Below are positions 27,166-36,314 of a stretch of DNA of 64,000 nucleotides, piece by piece (position 1 is the stretch's first letter; each line of letters starts with the position of its first letter). The translations under genes were made by a program, and so were the position numbers. The notes under the pieces were generated by a model, which had not been told where the DNA came from, did not search any database, and saw only the letters and a program-made list of their open reading frames with translations. Source of the DNA: Calditrichota bacterium. GTDB lineage: Bacteria; Zhuqueibacterota; Zhuqueibacteria; Zhuqueibacterales; Geothermadaptataceae. The stretch is taken from the NCBI GenBank assembly GCA_008501765.1, contig QQUE01000007.1, positions 794,186-858,185 of the forward strand. Reading direction: 5' to 3'.

Positions 27166-27358
27166 GATTTTGAGATTTCCGGATCAGATTTCAATTGCTG
27201 AATAAAAACGGCAATTCATGCTTCAAGTGCAAGAATTAAATTAAATGTATAATTCCATGAATGCTCATATTGGGCATAAGAGAATCTTGCATTTAAAAGA
27301 GAAAAGCCTTATTTTCGTCACTCATTTTACCATCAAAAACAGGAATAGACAAAATATT

Positions 27359-29287
27359 ATGAAATATTGTGAAAGCATTTATACATACAAACGACGCCCG
27401 ACCCATGAGGTGATGGTCGGCGATATTGGCATCGGCGCGAACAACCCGATCCGAACGCAATCGATGACCACCTCCGACACGATGGACACGGACGCGACCG
27501 TTGCCGAAGTAATTCAACTTGCTGAGGCCGGTTGCGAAATCGTACGCATAACAGCGCCCTCTGTGAAAGATGCCAAAAATTTGTATGCAATCAAAAAGAT
27601 GGTGCGGGCAAAAGGCCATAAAGTGCCGTTGGTCGCCGACATACATTTCACTCCGAATGCGGCGCTGGTTGCCGCCGAAATTGTCGAAAAAGTGCGCATT
27701 AATCCCGGAAATTATGCTGACAAAAAGAGATTTGAAGTGCGTGACTACACGGACAATGAATATGAGTCCGAATTGGTGCGCATTGCCGAGCGCTTCGCGC
27801 CATTGGTTTCGATCTGCAAAACAAATGGTGTTGCCATGCGAATCGGTGTGAATCACGGTTCTCTTTCTGACCGGGTGATGAACCGTTTCGGCGATACACC
27901 CGAAGGCATGGTGGAGTCAGCCCTGGAATTCGTGCGCATCTGCGAAGAGCTTTCTTACCGGGACATCATCATTTCCATGAAGTCATCAAATCCGCAAGTT
28001 ATGATCGAAGCCTACCGGCTGCTGGCGCAAAAAATGTATTCGCTCGGTATGACTTACCCCTATCACCTTGGCGTCACCGAGGCCGGGGACGGCGAAGATG
28101 GCCGCATTAAATCCGCGGTGGGCATCGGCACGCTGCTCGAAGACGGCATCGGCGATACAATCCGGGTTTCGCTCACCGAGGATGCGATTTACGAAGTTCC
28201 GGTGGCGGATGCTCTGGTTAAAAAATACAACGAGCAGGTATTCACTGCCTCAGTACTTCCAAAATTAAAGGAAGCCGATTATTTACATCACTTCCGACCT
28301 GAAAATCCGATTCGCGTGCAAGCGAACGAGGTTACAACATCAGCACACACCATTGGCGGCAAAAATCCGGTGCAGGTATTTATGGCAGACAAAGGATTAT
28401 CGCCAGAATACCTTGCTTCACTTTTGCAAAATGATGCCAAACCGGAATGGGTTGTTGCAATTGAAAATTCAGAACTTTCTTCGTCAAATTTAGAGCTGAC
28501 GTTTGTTGGCAAAAATCAGCCGCTATCATTCACGCCTGTAAATTTTTCAAATGGCGAAGTCAAAAATCAGCTCATTGAATCTGTTTCAGCAGTTACGAAT
28601 CTTGCTTTTTATTATTGCTCCGGATTTGAGCCACAAGTATTCAACATCGAAATGGCAGAAGAAATCATCGAAGTTTTGAGCCAAAAAGAAGGTATTCTGG
28701 CGATTGAATGCCCGGCCGAACAATTGGGCGCACTGACGGCGATCCGACAGTTTCTCGCACTTTTACAAAAACACAATATTCAAATGCCAATCGTTCTCGC
28801 CTATAAAGTACAGGATGCCGCATCGGATTGGCAACTGGATGCAGCCAGCGTTTTAGGCTCTTTGCTCACTTCAGGAATTGGCAGCGGCGTGTATATTCAC
28901 GGTGACGTGAACGCCGAAGACGCCACGCGATTTAGTTATAATCTGCTGCAAGCAACGCGGTTACGCATCACAAAAACCGAGTATATTTCCTGCCCCTCGT
29001 GTGGCCGCACCTTATTCGATTTGCAGTCGACCACCGAAAAGATCAAAGACAAAACATCCCATCTCAAAGGAGTAAAAATCGCCATTATGGGCTGCATCGT
29101 CAACGGGCCCGGGGAAATGGCAGATGCAGATTTTGGTTACGTCGGCTCCGGGCACGGAAAGATCAATTTATTTGTCGGTAAAATCTGTGTTCAACAAAAC
29201 ATCCCGCAGGCTGAAGCCGGTGAAAGATTGATCCAACTGATAAAAGAGCATGGAATGTGGGTTGATGCGCCTGTTGAAATTGTTTGA
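27359..29287 (+). CDS. ispG: (E)-4-hydroxy-3-methylbut-2-enyl-diphosphate synthase, long form
   Basis: IspG reduces methylerythritol cyclodiphosphate to HMBPP in the MEP isoprenoid pathway, using a [4Fe-4S] cluster. The 642-residue chain is the long, three-domain form found in Bacteroidota, Chlamydiae and plants: a TIM-barrel half (about 1-290), an inserted domain (about 290-520) and the cluster domain with CPSCGRT and GCIVNGPGE. I start at ATG 27359 (MKYCESIYTYKRR), which matches the family; the frame is open back to 27245 but that part has no family likeness. It diverges from luxC across a 193-bp gap that must hold both promoters, and is followed by the SUI1 gene. Confidence 0.96.
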   Translation: MKYCESIYTYKRRPTHEVMVGDIGIGANNPIRTQSMTTSDTMDTDATVAEVIQLAEAGCEIVRITAPSVKDAKNLYAIKKMVRAKGHKVPLVADIHFTPNAALVAAEIVEKVRINPGNYADKKRFEVRDYTDNEYESELVRIAERFAPLVSICKTNGVAMRIGVNHGSLSDRVMNRFGDTPEGMVESALEFVRICEELSYRDIIISMKSSNPQVMIEAYRLLAQKMYSLGMTYPYHLGVTEAGDGEDGRIKSAVGIGTLLEDGIGDTIRVSLTEDAIYEVPVADALVKKYNEQVFTASVLPKLKEADYLHHFRPENPIRVQANEVTTSAHTIGGKNPVQVFMADKGLSPEYLASLLQNDAKPEWVVAIENSELSSSNLELTFVGKNQPLSFTPVNFSNGEVKNQLIESVSAVTNLAFYYCSGFEPQVFNIEMAEEIIEVLSQKEGILAIECPAEQLGALTAIRQFLALLQKHNIQMPIVLAYKVQDAASDWQLDAASVLGSLLTSGIGSGVYIHGDVNAEDATRFSYNLLQATRLRITKTEYISCPSCGRTLFDLQSTTEKIKDKTSHLKGVKIAIMGCIVNGPGEMADADFGYVGSGHGKINLFVGKICVQQNIPQAEAGERLIQLIKEHGMWVDAPVEIV

Positions 29288-29332
29288 GTTATTCAATTAT
29301 TTCAAGCTGAAATTTAGTTAAGGATATGCCAT

Positions 29333-29674
29333 ATGAGCACAGTCTATTCCACAGAACACGGCCGCATGTGCCCCGATTGCGGCAAAGCCGAGGCAAAATG
29401 CCAATGCCAAAAAAGTAAAACGCCGCCGCGCGGTGATGGCATTGTGCGTATTGCCCGTTCAACAAAAGGCCGGAAAGGCAAAGGTGTGACGGTTATATCC
29501 GGGGTGCCGCTGCACAAAGATGGGTTGAAAGACCTCGCCAAAGAACTCAAACAAAAATGTGGCACCGGCGGCACCGTGAAAGATGGAGTCATCGAAATTC
29601 AGGGCGAACACCGCGATGTTCTCGTCGAAGAGCTCAAAAAACGGGGCTACACTGTAAAACGTTCGGGTGGTTAA
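29333..29674 (+). CDS. yciH: SUI1/YciH-family translation factor
   Basis: This 113-residue protein is the bacterial homologue of eIF1/SUI1. The SUI1 domain occupies about 40-113, with GRKGKGVTVISG and the CGTGGTVKDG turn. The N-terminus has CPDCG and CQCQ, a possible small metal site seen in some members. In bacteria YciH influences start-site choice in initiation. It lies 45 bp after ispG and 5 bp before the LuxE-like gene, so all three probably share a transcript. Confidence 0.93.
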   Translation: MSTVYSTEHGRMCPDCGKAEAKCQCQKSKTPPRGDGIVRIARSTKGRKGKGVTVISGVPLHKDGLKDLAKELKQKCGTGGTVKDGVIEIQGEHRDVLVEELKKRGYTVKRSGG

Positions 29675-29679
29675 AGATT

Positions 29680-30816
29680 TTGGAACATCTCTTCAAAAAC
29701 AAACTAGAAATCCGTAATTCACTCTCGCAGCGCATTTTGAATTTTATTGAGAATGTGCCCTTTTTCCCTCTCTCAACCGATCACGACCAAACTTTTAACA
29801 AACTTGCTCTCGAGGTATTTGAGTGGCAATTTTCATTCAATCATCCCTACCGCCGGCTCTGCGAACGCCGGGGAATCACACCCGGAAAAGTCAACTTTTG
29901 GACCGAAGTGCCGCCGGTGACAACCGCCAGTCTGAAAGCGATGCCCCTATTTTGTTTTGATCCGCAAGAAGCCTGCGCCATATTTCACACCAGCGGTACA
30001 ACGCTGAAAAATCCCGGCAAACATTATTTTTACAGCCTGGATATTTATAAAACAGCCGCAATGCGCTGGTTCAAAGAAGCCTGTATCCCGCAAAATGCAA
30101 ACTATCCATTTCTCGTTTTGGGACCGACGGCGCAGCATTTCCCCAACAGTTCGCTCGGCCAGATGTTTTCGTGGATTTTGGAAGAATTCCCTGAAAACAA
30201 CACCTGCACCGCATTCACAGCACAGGGTATCGATTTTAAGAACGCACAAAAATTTTTAATTGAAAATTTCAATTTATCGAAACCGGTTTTTATTCTTTCC
30301 ACCTCGCTGGCGTTACTCGAGTTTGTCGATTATTTAGCCAAGTTAGGTTCTGGAGCGAAGCTGATTGATGGCAGCATAGTTTTAGACACAGGCGGATACA
30401 AAGGTAGAAAAAAAAATATCGAGCGTGATGAATTCTTAAAGTACGTGGCAAAAAATCTTGATATCCCGAGGGAAATGATATTCAATGAGTATGGAATGAC
30501 CGAAATGAGTTCCCAGTTTTATGAGTCTAAATTTATCAGAAAAAAATACAACACTTACAAAAAATTAGCGCCGCCCTGGCTAAAATCTATTGCATGCGAT
30601 CCTCTGACATTGGATATTTTACCAGACGGAGAAAAGGGTCTTTTGCGTCATTTTGATTTAGCCAACCTCGATTCTGTTGCGATGGTGCAAACAGAAGATA
30701 TCGGAACTGCCGGCCCGGATGGGATTGAATTATTTGGCCGTCCGACCGATGCCCTTCCCCGCGGCTGTTCTCTCCTGGCCGAAGAAATAATTGCAGCCAC
30801 GAAGCAGGAAGATTAA
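29680..30816 (+). CDS. luxE: LuxE-family acyl-protein synthetase
   Basis: LuxE proteins activate fatty acids as acyl-AMP and transfer them to a cysteine on the way to LuxC. The adenylate-forming loop HTSGTTLKNPG and the NEYGMTEMSSQF segment are present. I start at TTG 29680 (LEHLFKNKLEIR), giving 378 residues, the family length; the frame is open further upstream but that part overlaps the SUI1 gene. LuxC lies on the opposite strand beyond ispG, so the fatty-acid reductase pair is split around a divergent promoter. Confidence 0.88.
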   Translation: MEHLFKNKLEIRNSLSQRILNFIENVPFFPLSTDHDQTFNKLALEVFEWQFSFNHPYRRLCERRGITPGKVNFWTEVPPVTTASLKAMPLFCFDPQEACAIFHTSGTTLKNPGKHYFYSLDIYKTAAMRWFKEACIPQNANYPFLVLGPTAQHFPNSSLGQMFSWILEEFPENNTCTAFTAQGIDFKNAQKFLIENFNLSKPVFILSTSLALLEFVDYLAKLGSGAKLIDGSIVLDTGGYKGRKKNIERDEFLKYVAKNLDIPREMIFNEYGMTEMSSQFYESKFIRKKYNTYKKLAPPWLKSIACDPLTLDILPDGEKGLLRHFDLANLDSVAMVQTEDIGTAGPDGIELFGRPTDALPRGCSLLAEEIIAATKQED

Positions 30817-31255
30817 ACTGGCCCCTTTGCTCATTTCATGTGAATTCAAATCTGAACACCCTACGAAAGTCTAAAATTTTACCGATTTTGCCAATTAACC
30901 AGTTAGCAGATGTTCGGTTCTCTGTTATTGCATCCTCGATGAACTGTGTCCCTCAGCGTTCACAATTCCTTACAAAATTTGTACTGGCAGGAACAGTCCT
31001 GAAATTCGAAGCCGTAATTAGCTGAATTTAATTAATGTAAAACTGAGAGCTTTTTCTTACGAAGATGCAGGATTCAAATAAATTACAAACTTTATAAAAA
31101 TAATAGTTTATTATAATTTTTATCACATATCAAGTGGACACAAATTGGAATAAAATGGGTACTTTTGGCGCCATCTCCAAAAGTGGTCTGGAATTTGAAT
31201 GAAACATAGGAAAACGACGAAAAATCGAATTTCAAAACTAACTTGAGGCCAAACT
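30817..31255. other. intergenic region with a hairpin before the lipoprotein gene
   Basis: This 439-bp stretch holds no gene that I can support. ACTTTTGG (31161-31168) and CCAAAAGT (31177-31184) form a perfect 8-bp inverted repeat with an 8-base loop, 72 bases before the lipoprotein ATG; it could be an operator or a leader hairpin. Confidence 0.45.
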
Positions 31256-31969
31256 ATGAAATCCAACTATCCATTCAAAATTTTGCAAATCAGTGCTGTC
31301 TTGCTTTTTTTTATAGCAATGAATGCCTGTAAAACGGAAAGCGCTGTTTCACCCGACGAAGCAGCCAACGAAAATTATGAATCGTCGCAATATGCGGTTT
31401 ATGAATTTGAAGATGAAACTGCCGCGATTAGCGACGCGACCCTCGAAAGCGATATGAGCCTGGCTCAAGATTCGCCCACCGATCATCATGCACTCAACGA
31501 AAATCGAGGCCGCTCGGATTTTATGCAGCGGCGCAGAGAGCAAGGCATGCATCTGAAATATTTACTGGTTGGTTTGCAGTTGAGTGACGAGCAGCGAACT
31601 CAGGTACAGGATTTTCTCGCACAATACCGTGAATGCATCGCTGTTCCGTTGCAGGAATTTCGAGATGAGGCAAGTCCGATTATTGAAGCTGCCCGTGCTC
31701 AGCGTCAGACATTGATCGATTCTGTCAACGCTGGAGCGTTAACACGCGAGGAAGCGCGGGATCAATTGCGAGCCTTGAATTTAGAAAAACGTGAAGAACT
31801 AAAAGCCCTGCAGGTCGAACTCGGCCTTTTAGAAGCGATGTGTGAATGCAAGCTATCTCTGTTTACCAATATATCCGGTCTGCTCAGTGAAGAACAAAAA
31901 GCCGTTTATGATGCGTGGTACACGAAACTCGAGGGTGTGTGTTTTAGTACTGAAGACAGTTCCAATTAA
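31256..31969 (+). CDS. Spy/CpxP-like periplasmic lipoprotein
   Basis: This 237-residue protein has a lipoprotein signal with lipobox AMNAC (Cys25). An acidic, low-complexity region (about 30-85) follows, then a helical domain (about 95-230) with LSDEQRTQVQDFLAQYR and LLSEEQKAVYDAW, the LTxxQ-type repeats of Spy/CpxP-like proteins. Such proteins sense or buffer envelope stress and bind unfolded proteins or metals. Three Cys in the helical domain (around the C-terminal hairpin) are unusual for the family. It is a single gene with a terminator after it. Confidence 0.75.
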   Translation: MKSNYPFKILQISAVLLFFIAMNACKTESAVSPDEAANENYESSQYAVYEFEDETAAISDATLESDMSLAQDSPTDHHALNENRGRSDFMQRRREQGMHLKYLLVGLQLSDEQRTQVQDFLAQYRECIAVPLQEFRDEASPIIEAARAQRQTLIDSVNAGALTREEARDQLRALNLEKREELKALQVELGLLEAMCECKLSLFTNISGLLSEEQKAVYDAWYTKLEGVCFSTEDSSN

Positions 31970-32000
31970 GCGTCACTCCATCCCAGCCCGATTAATAAAA

Positions 32001-32030
32001 AGCCCGGCAGAATGATGTGCCGGGTTTTTT
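32001..32030 (+). terminator. Rho-independent terminator of the lipoprotein gene
   Basis: AGCCCGGCA (32001-32009) pairs with TGCCGGGTT (32018-32026) around an 8-base loop, and a T-run follows. It lies about 30 bases after the lipoprotein stop. Confidence 0.85.
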
Positions 32031-32051
32031 ATCTTCATGACCAATAATTGG

Positions 32052-32212
32052 CGTGAGTTCGATATAAGAAGAAATGGGACAAAACGAATTAATTTTAGAA
32101 TATAATCCGAAGGCGTCCCGCCGAGGATAACGCACGAAACGCTCGGCGAGACGCCTTCGCTCTATTTTAGTTATGCTTGGGAAAGAATGTTACAGCTTAC
32201 ATCGAACTCACG
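32052..32212. mobile_element. 161-bp MITE-like element, copy 1
   Basis: The element has terminal inverted repeats: the left end reads CGTGAGTTCGATATAAG and the right end, reversed, CGTGAGTTCGATGTAAG. Inside, 32109-32158 is a 17-bp near-perfect hairpin with one G-T pair. No coding capacity is seen. It is in direct orientation with copy 2 and reversed to copies 3 and 4. No clear target duplication is visible here. Confidence 0.85.
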
Positions 32213-32225
32213 CTAATTAGTAAAT

Positions 32226-32311
32226 GTGCCGCGCACTTTAGTGCTTCTTGTCCGGAGCGAGATTTATATTTAGCTCCTCAATTTTCATCAAATCAACGAA
32301 GTGCGCGGCAC
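32226..32311. repeat. GTGCCG hairpin repeat, copy 1
   Basis: GTGCCGCGCACTT (32226-32238) and AAGTGCGCGGCAC (32299-32311) are a perfect 13-bp inverted repeat enclosing 60 bases, in which GGAGC and GCTCC make a smaller inner hairpin. It sits directly beside MITE copy 1. The second copy is at 32931-33016 and a diverged third copy is at 46702-46786. Confidence 0.85.
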
Positions 32312-32345
32312 CTCATGTGCTATATAACGCCGTTATACATTTTTG

Positions 32346-32675
32346 TTACCATTTTATTTCTTGCCCTGACTCTACAACCATACCTGAAGCTACAATATTG
32401 GTAATAACATGAACTTCATTGATCTCAACAATGAAGTGCTTCGAGAGCGCTTTGGCTAAACCAACCTGAATTGATGAAATATCAGAAGTCGACCACAAAG
32501 TCGGAAGCGCTAAGTTAGCCATTATTTTATATTTATTTCCTAATTGCTCATCGCTAGCAATTATATTAACGCTCATGTGCTCAGACGATACACCCGCTTC
32601 TTGAGCCCACAGCTCAATAAGATTACCTGAACGCTTCATACATCCTTTTATGATCACGCAATTAGCTATTGGCAT
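32346..32675 (-). CDS. tautomerase-superfamily protein
   Basis: This 109-residue protein starts MPIANCVIIKG, so that Pro becomes the N-terminal residue after Met removal, the catalytic base of 4-oxalocrotonate tautomerase/MIF-like enzymes. AAGGAG lies 7 bases before the ATG at 32675; a GTG opening of the frame at 32693 would hide the Pro and is rejected. The family match rests on this terminus and general pattern. The gene is bounded on both sides by the same about 285-bp double repeat (MITE plus hairpin repeat) in direct orientation, a cassette-like arrangement. Confidence 0.65.
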   Translation of the reverse strand: MPIANCVIIKGCMKRSGNLIELWAQEAGVSSEHMSVNIIASDEQLGNKYKIMANLALPTLWSTSDISSIQVGLAKALSKHFIVEINEVHVITNIVASGMVVESGQEIKW

Positions 32676-32756
32676 AAATAAACTCCTTGGCACAACCTTC
32701 TAACGTATAACACTTAGCTGTGGGGCAGCGTTTTGTACACAAATTTTGTTAAGACA

Positions 32757-32917
32757 CGTAAGTTCGATATAAGAAGAAATGGGACAAAACGAATTAATTT
32801 TAGAATTTAATCTGAAGGCGTCCCGCCGAGGATAACGCACGAAACGCTCGGCGAGACGCCTTCGCTCTATTTTAGTTATGCTTGGGAAAGAATGTTACAG
32901 CTTACATCGAACTCACG
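32757..32917. mobile_element. 161-bp MITE-like element, copy 2
   Basis: Nearly identical to copy 1 and in the same orientation. Homology with copy 1 begins exactly at the element's left end and continues past its right end through the hairpin repeat, so the pair was duplicated as one unit. Confidence 0.85.
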
Positions 32918-32930
32918 CTAATTAGTAAAT

Positions 32931-33016
32931 GTGCCGTGCACTTTAGTGCTTCTTGTCCGGAGAGAGATTTATATTTAGCTCCTCAATTTTTATAAAATCA
33001 ACTAAATGCACGGCAC
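32931..33016. repeat. GTGCCG hairpin repeat, copy 2
   Basis: GTGCCGTGCACTT (32931-32943) and AAATGCACGGCAC (33004-33016) form the arms. The C-to-T change in the left arm (against copy 1) is matched by G-to-A in the right arm, so pairing is kept at that position. Confidence 0.85.
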
Positions 33017-33037
33017 CTCATGTGCTTTATAACCCTA

Positions 33038-34411
33038 TTATTTTTGTGAATCCCCTTTATAGTTGACGACAAAAAAATCCCTGATAGTTTTCTCGGATCG
33101 CAATGATTGCCCCTTTTGTTTTGCTTCCGCCTGAGTAGCATATTTGCCGACATAAATTTTATACCATCCCCCCTTGCGACTGGGTTGAATCAAAAAAGCA
33201 TCAACTTTTTTTCTTTTTAATCGGTTCAGTTCATTCACAGCACCTGATCGTGTTTTAGATGCACTTACCTGCAAAGAAAACCGTGTGTTAACGGGTGTAA
33301 TCGATACGGGAGCTTTTTCAATTTCAGCAGGCCTGCTTTTGAATATTTCTGCGAACGGCACAAATATCAGGATCAGTAAAATGGCTGTCACGCTGCCCAA
33401 GCCGATTAGAACTCTCTGCTTTTCTCTTAAAATTTCACCCCAGAGCCAGATAAATTTCTGCTGAATATGATAATTGAGTCGGGATAATCGTGCCGAGAGT
33501 CGGTTGTGAGCGGCTATACTTTCCTGCAGATTCCAGTTTTCGATCTGCTCTTCCGGAATTAAGCCCACTGCTTTTGCCAATTTTTTGCTTAAATTATCTT
33601 CTCTTCCCGCGAGCTGACAGGAATTGTGTGCTTTGAAAAGAATGTGTCCAAATTTGTCCAACAACTCGGGATTATCAGCGATACTGTGCAGATAAACGTG
33701 GCAGGCAAAATCATCCTGCCGGCCGCTGTTTTTAACCGAAGGAAAGCAGAGTTTAACAATTTCTGGAGCAAACCGTCCACCTTGATCGAGCTCAGCACTA
33801 TAAAAATACTCCGCGCGAAAATGCTTTTGTTTATCAGCCAAATATTTTTCCACCATGAAACCGGCGACATTTTGATCGTGCGGTTTCATTTCCAACAAAG
33901 TCTCGGCTAGATCGACGAGCGGCATTGTTAAAACCGGCTTTTGCAAAAGATAGGTCTTCAAAGTATGGTACGCCTCTTCTCCGTGAATGCCCAGGCGCAG
34001 GCATTCAACCAGCCCGTTGCGAAAATTTTTATCGTCGACATTTTCCCGGTAATACTCAAAATAACGCCGGTAAAGCGATTCCCGTAATTTTTTGCTCACA
34101 GCCTGAGTTAATAAGCCGCCATTCAGCAGGCTATCGATTTGCAAAAAGACATCGTTTATCAAACGACCCTGGTTGGTTTTTAACGCACGCCACCCGGTTT
34201 CCAGCAAAAGTTGAAATCTTTTTTTGCCTATTGTGGTCAGGAAAATATGGGAGATTGCCAGAAGCAACACCCATAAAAAAATTACGATTGGCACATCCTG
34301 AAAATAGACGCCCTGCATGATAAAATTATGAATGATAAAAAGTGTGAAAACGGCTGCAAGCGGTAACATGATCAGGCTTATGAATATGCGCAAACTCAAC
34401 CAGCGTAACAT
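33038..34411 (-). CDS. membrane protein with C-terminal SPOR domain
   Basis: This 457-residue protein has two membrane segments at the N-terminus (about 5-30 and 38-60), a helical cytoplasmic-type region of about 270 residues, a further membrane segment at about 333-355 and a C-terminal SPOR domain (about 378-450: FSLQVSASKTRSGAVNELN). SPOR domains bind denuded peptidoglycan at division sites, so the C-terminus should be in the periplasm. The central region matches no family that I know. GGGAG precedes the ATG. It follows the TPR protein gene by 14 bp and forms an operon with it. Confidence 0.82.
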   Translation of the reverse strand: MLRWLSLRIFISLIMLPLAAVFTLFIIHNFIMQGVYFQDVPIVIFLWVLLLAISHIFLTTIGKKRFQLLLETGWRALKTNQGRLINDVFLQIDSLLNGGLLTQAVSKKLRESLYRRYFEYYRENVDDKNFRNGLVECLRLGIHGEEAYHTLKTYLLQKPVLTMPLVDLAETLLEMKPHDQNVAGFMVEKYLADKQKHFRAEYFYSAELDQGGRFAPEIVKLCFPSVKNSGRQDDFACHVYLHSIADNPELLDKFGHILFKAHNSCQLAGREDNLSKKLAKAVGLIPEEQIENWNLQESIAAHNRLSARLSRLNYHIQQKFIWLWGEILREKQRVLIGLGSVTAILLILIFVPFAEIFKSRPAEIEKAPVSITPVNTRFSLQVSASKTRSGAVNELNRLKRKKVDAFLIQPSRKGGWYKIYVGKYATQAEAKQKGQSLRSEKTIRDFFVVNYKGDSQK

Positions 34412-34425
34412 TTAGGCTCCCTGTT

Positions 34426-35733
34426 TTAATTTTCTGAGTTCGAGGCGTTTTCTTCTTGTGGCGCTAATTTTTTCTCGACTTTATCAATTTTTTTCTGCGC
34501 TTCCCGGGCTTTTTTATGATCGGGATACTTTTCAATAACTTGCTGGTAATATTCAAGAGCCTGCTTGTAGTCGTTCAATCGGCGGTCCAAAATTTCACCA
34601 GCGGCAATCCAATAATCCGGGGCATTTTCATCCTTCGGAAATCTTTCGGCTGCATAGGCAAAATGGGTAGCCGCAGCATTATAATCTTTTAATCGTTTCA
34701 AATACAGCTCAGCGCATTCCACCAAAAAACGTGGTGAGTTGACGTGTCCGGTATATTTCTCCTGGATTTCGTGATAAGTTTTAATTGCATCCGCATATGC
34801 CGAAAAACGCTTTTCCTGAATGTTCGCTACTTTTTCCAGTGCCAGAACAGCGATATCCCCTTCCTGAAAATCTGTGGCCACTTTCCGGTATGCCGCAACA
34901 GCGGTCGCATAATCCTTGAGTTTTTCCTCATAAACCCGTCCCGTGGCAAACTGCGCTTTGCTGCCAAATTTTGTCCCCTTGTGTTCCGTTGCCACAATCT
35001 GAAAAATATCAATAGCCGTCTGGGGCTGCTTCAATTCTTCAAAAAAAATCAGTCCCCGTTGGTATCGCGCATAAGGTAAAAATCGGCTCGTTTTAAATAA
35101 AAATTCAAACTTCAAATATTCGCTGGCTGCTTCGCGATCTTTGCCGTAGAGCCGGTAAATATCAGCGACCCAGATAGAAAGTGAATCCCGCCGTGCATCA
35201 TCAGGAAACCGGGTGTGAAAGTAGTATGCCTGTGTCACAATGGGCGCCAGCATTTTTTTCATATTACTGCCGGCGATTACTGACATGGTTTCAAGGTAAT
35301 TAAAATACCGTTCGGCATTTTCCACTGCTGTCGGCTGTGTTGCTGAAAGCTCGACAATTTTCTCCTTCTGTTTTGCGAAGGTCCGCTTTGAATCAACAAA
35401 CTTCTTAATTCGGGTAACAATGTCATTTTGAGCAGCAAATTCCGGATAAATAAATTTTAATTTTAACAAGGAAGCCAGCGCCTCATGATCCGCACCGGTT
35501 TTCATTTGCTCATTGCCTAACAGCAACAGCACATCCGGGGCTTTTTCTGAGAACGGGTACGCTTTCAAATAGTGTTCACATTCGGCGATGAAATATGCCG
35601 AGAGTTTTTTATCACCCTTTTGCTGCAAATCAGTCAAGAAATCAAACTCTTTTTGCGAATACTCCTGTGCATTCGCCGATGGTGCACTATTAATTAAAAA
35701 TAAAGCCATGAGCAGAAAAATATAAATTTTCAT
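34426..35733 (-). CDS. secreted TPR-repeat protein
   Basis: This 435-residue protein has a cleavable signal peptide (MKIYIFLLMALFLINSA...ANA) and then TPR/tetratricopeptide-like helical repeats to the end (e.g. NYAAATHFAYAAERFPKD-type and YKQALEYYQQVIEKYPDH). Repeats of this kind (outer-membrane assembly lipoprotein or YbgF-like) bind proteins in the periplasm; no lipobox is present. I start at ATG 35733, with GGTGGA close upstream, rather than TTG 35745. The linked SPOR gene suggests a role in envelope or cell-division assembly. Confidence 0.8.
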   Translation of the reverse strand: MKIYIFLLMALFLINSAPSANAQEYSQKEFDFLTDLQQKGDKKLSAYFIAECEHYLKAYPFSEKAPDVLLLLGNEQMKTGADHEALASLLKLKFIYPEFAAQNDIVTRIKKFVDSKRTFAKQKEKIVELSATQPTAVENAERYFNYLETMSVIAGSNMKKMLAPIVTQAYYFHTRFPDDARRDSLSIWVADIYRLYGKDREAASEYLKFEFLFKTSRFLPYARYQRGLIFFEELKQPQTAIDIFQIVATEHKGTKFGSKAQFATGRVYEEKLKDYATAVAAYRKVATDFQEGDIAVLALEKVANIQEKRFSAYADAIKTYHEIQEKYTGHVNSPRFLVECAELYLKRLKDYNAAATHFAYAAERFPKDENAPDYWIAAGEILDRRLNDYKQALEYYQQVIEKYPDHKKAREAQKKIDKVEKKLAPQEENASNSEN

Positions 35734-35927
35734 TGGTTCCACCAATCTGTTGCATTAAACCTGTTTTCATCTGGATTCAGCAAATCACATAACCGGGATG
35801 CGATAATGAATTCAGGATTTCGTTTATCAAAGAAAAAATTGTAAAGGACGTTAAGTAATAAACCTGGCGTAGCGAAAATTTGTTCAAGAAAATTTTCCAT
35901 TTATATCTCTTCCCGGAGCCTTAATAA

Positions 35928-36281
35928 ATGACAGCGCTATCCAATAATAAAAAATACATCAGCGAGCGTCGCCGCTCTGAGCGATTTACAACATGGATGA
36001 ACACATCATTCCAAGACACTGACGGGCATTGGGAAATTGGCTTCGTTCGTGATATCAGTTCTACCGGAATTCATATCGTGACGCTGGAACCGCTGCATCC
36101 GGGCATTCGCACAGCCCTCATTTTGGAAAACGTAACAGATCAGGAAAATGTGCTCATTTCCGGGACTGTTATCTGGAAAATTCAGGAAGTCCCACAGAAA
36201 AACCGTACCTGGCCGGCAACATCTATGGGCATCCAATTCGGAAAATTCTTACCCGTGCCAATTTCCTGTTTCATTCAATAA
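35928..36281 (+). CDS. PilZ-domain protein
   Basis: This 117-residue protein has the PilZ signature: RRRSER near the N-terminus and, about 30 residues on, VRDISSTGIHI (the RxxxR and D/NxSxxG motifs that bind cyclic di-GMP). It is a single-domain receptor, alone on the plus strand. The REC-GGDEF protein of the signalling block could supply its ligand, but this link is inference. Confidence 0.85.
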   Translation: MTALSNNKKYISERRRSERFTTWMNTSFQDTDGHWEIGFVRDISSTGIHIVTLEPLHPGIRTALILENVTDQENVLISGTVIWKIQEVPQKNRTWPATSMGIQFGKFLPVPISCFIQ

Positions 36282-36314
36282 ATTTAGGTTTAAAATTTAT
36301 GCGATGATCCGGTT

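Noticed and set aside
30840-31025. Short plus-strand frame after the LuxE-like gene
   Set aside because: It starts at GTG without a ribosome site and has no recognisable content.
32226-33016. Integron attC sites around the tautomerase gene
   Set aside because: The hairpins lack paired RYYYAAC and GTTRRRY core sites, and no integrase is present.
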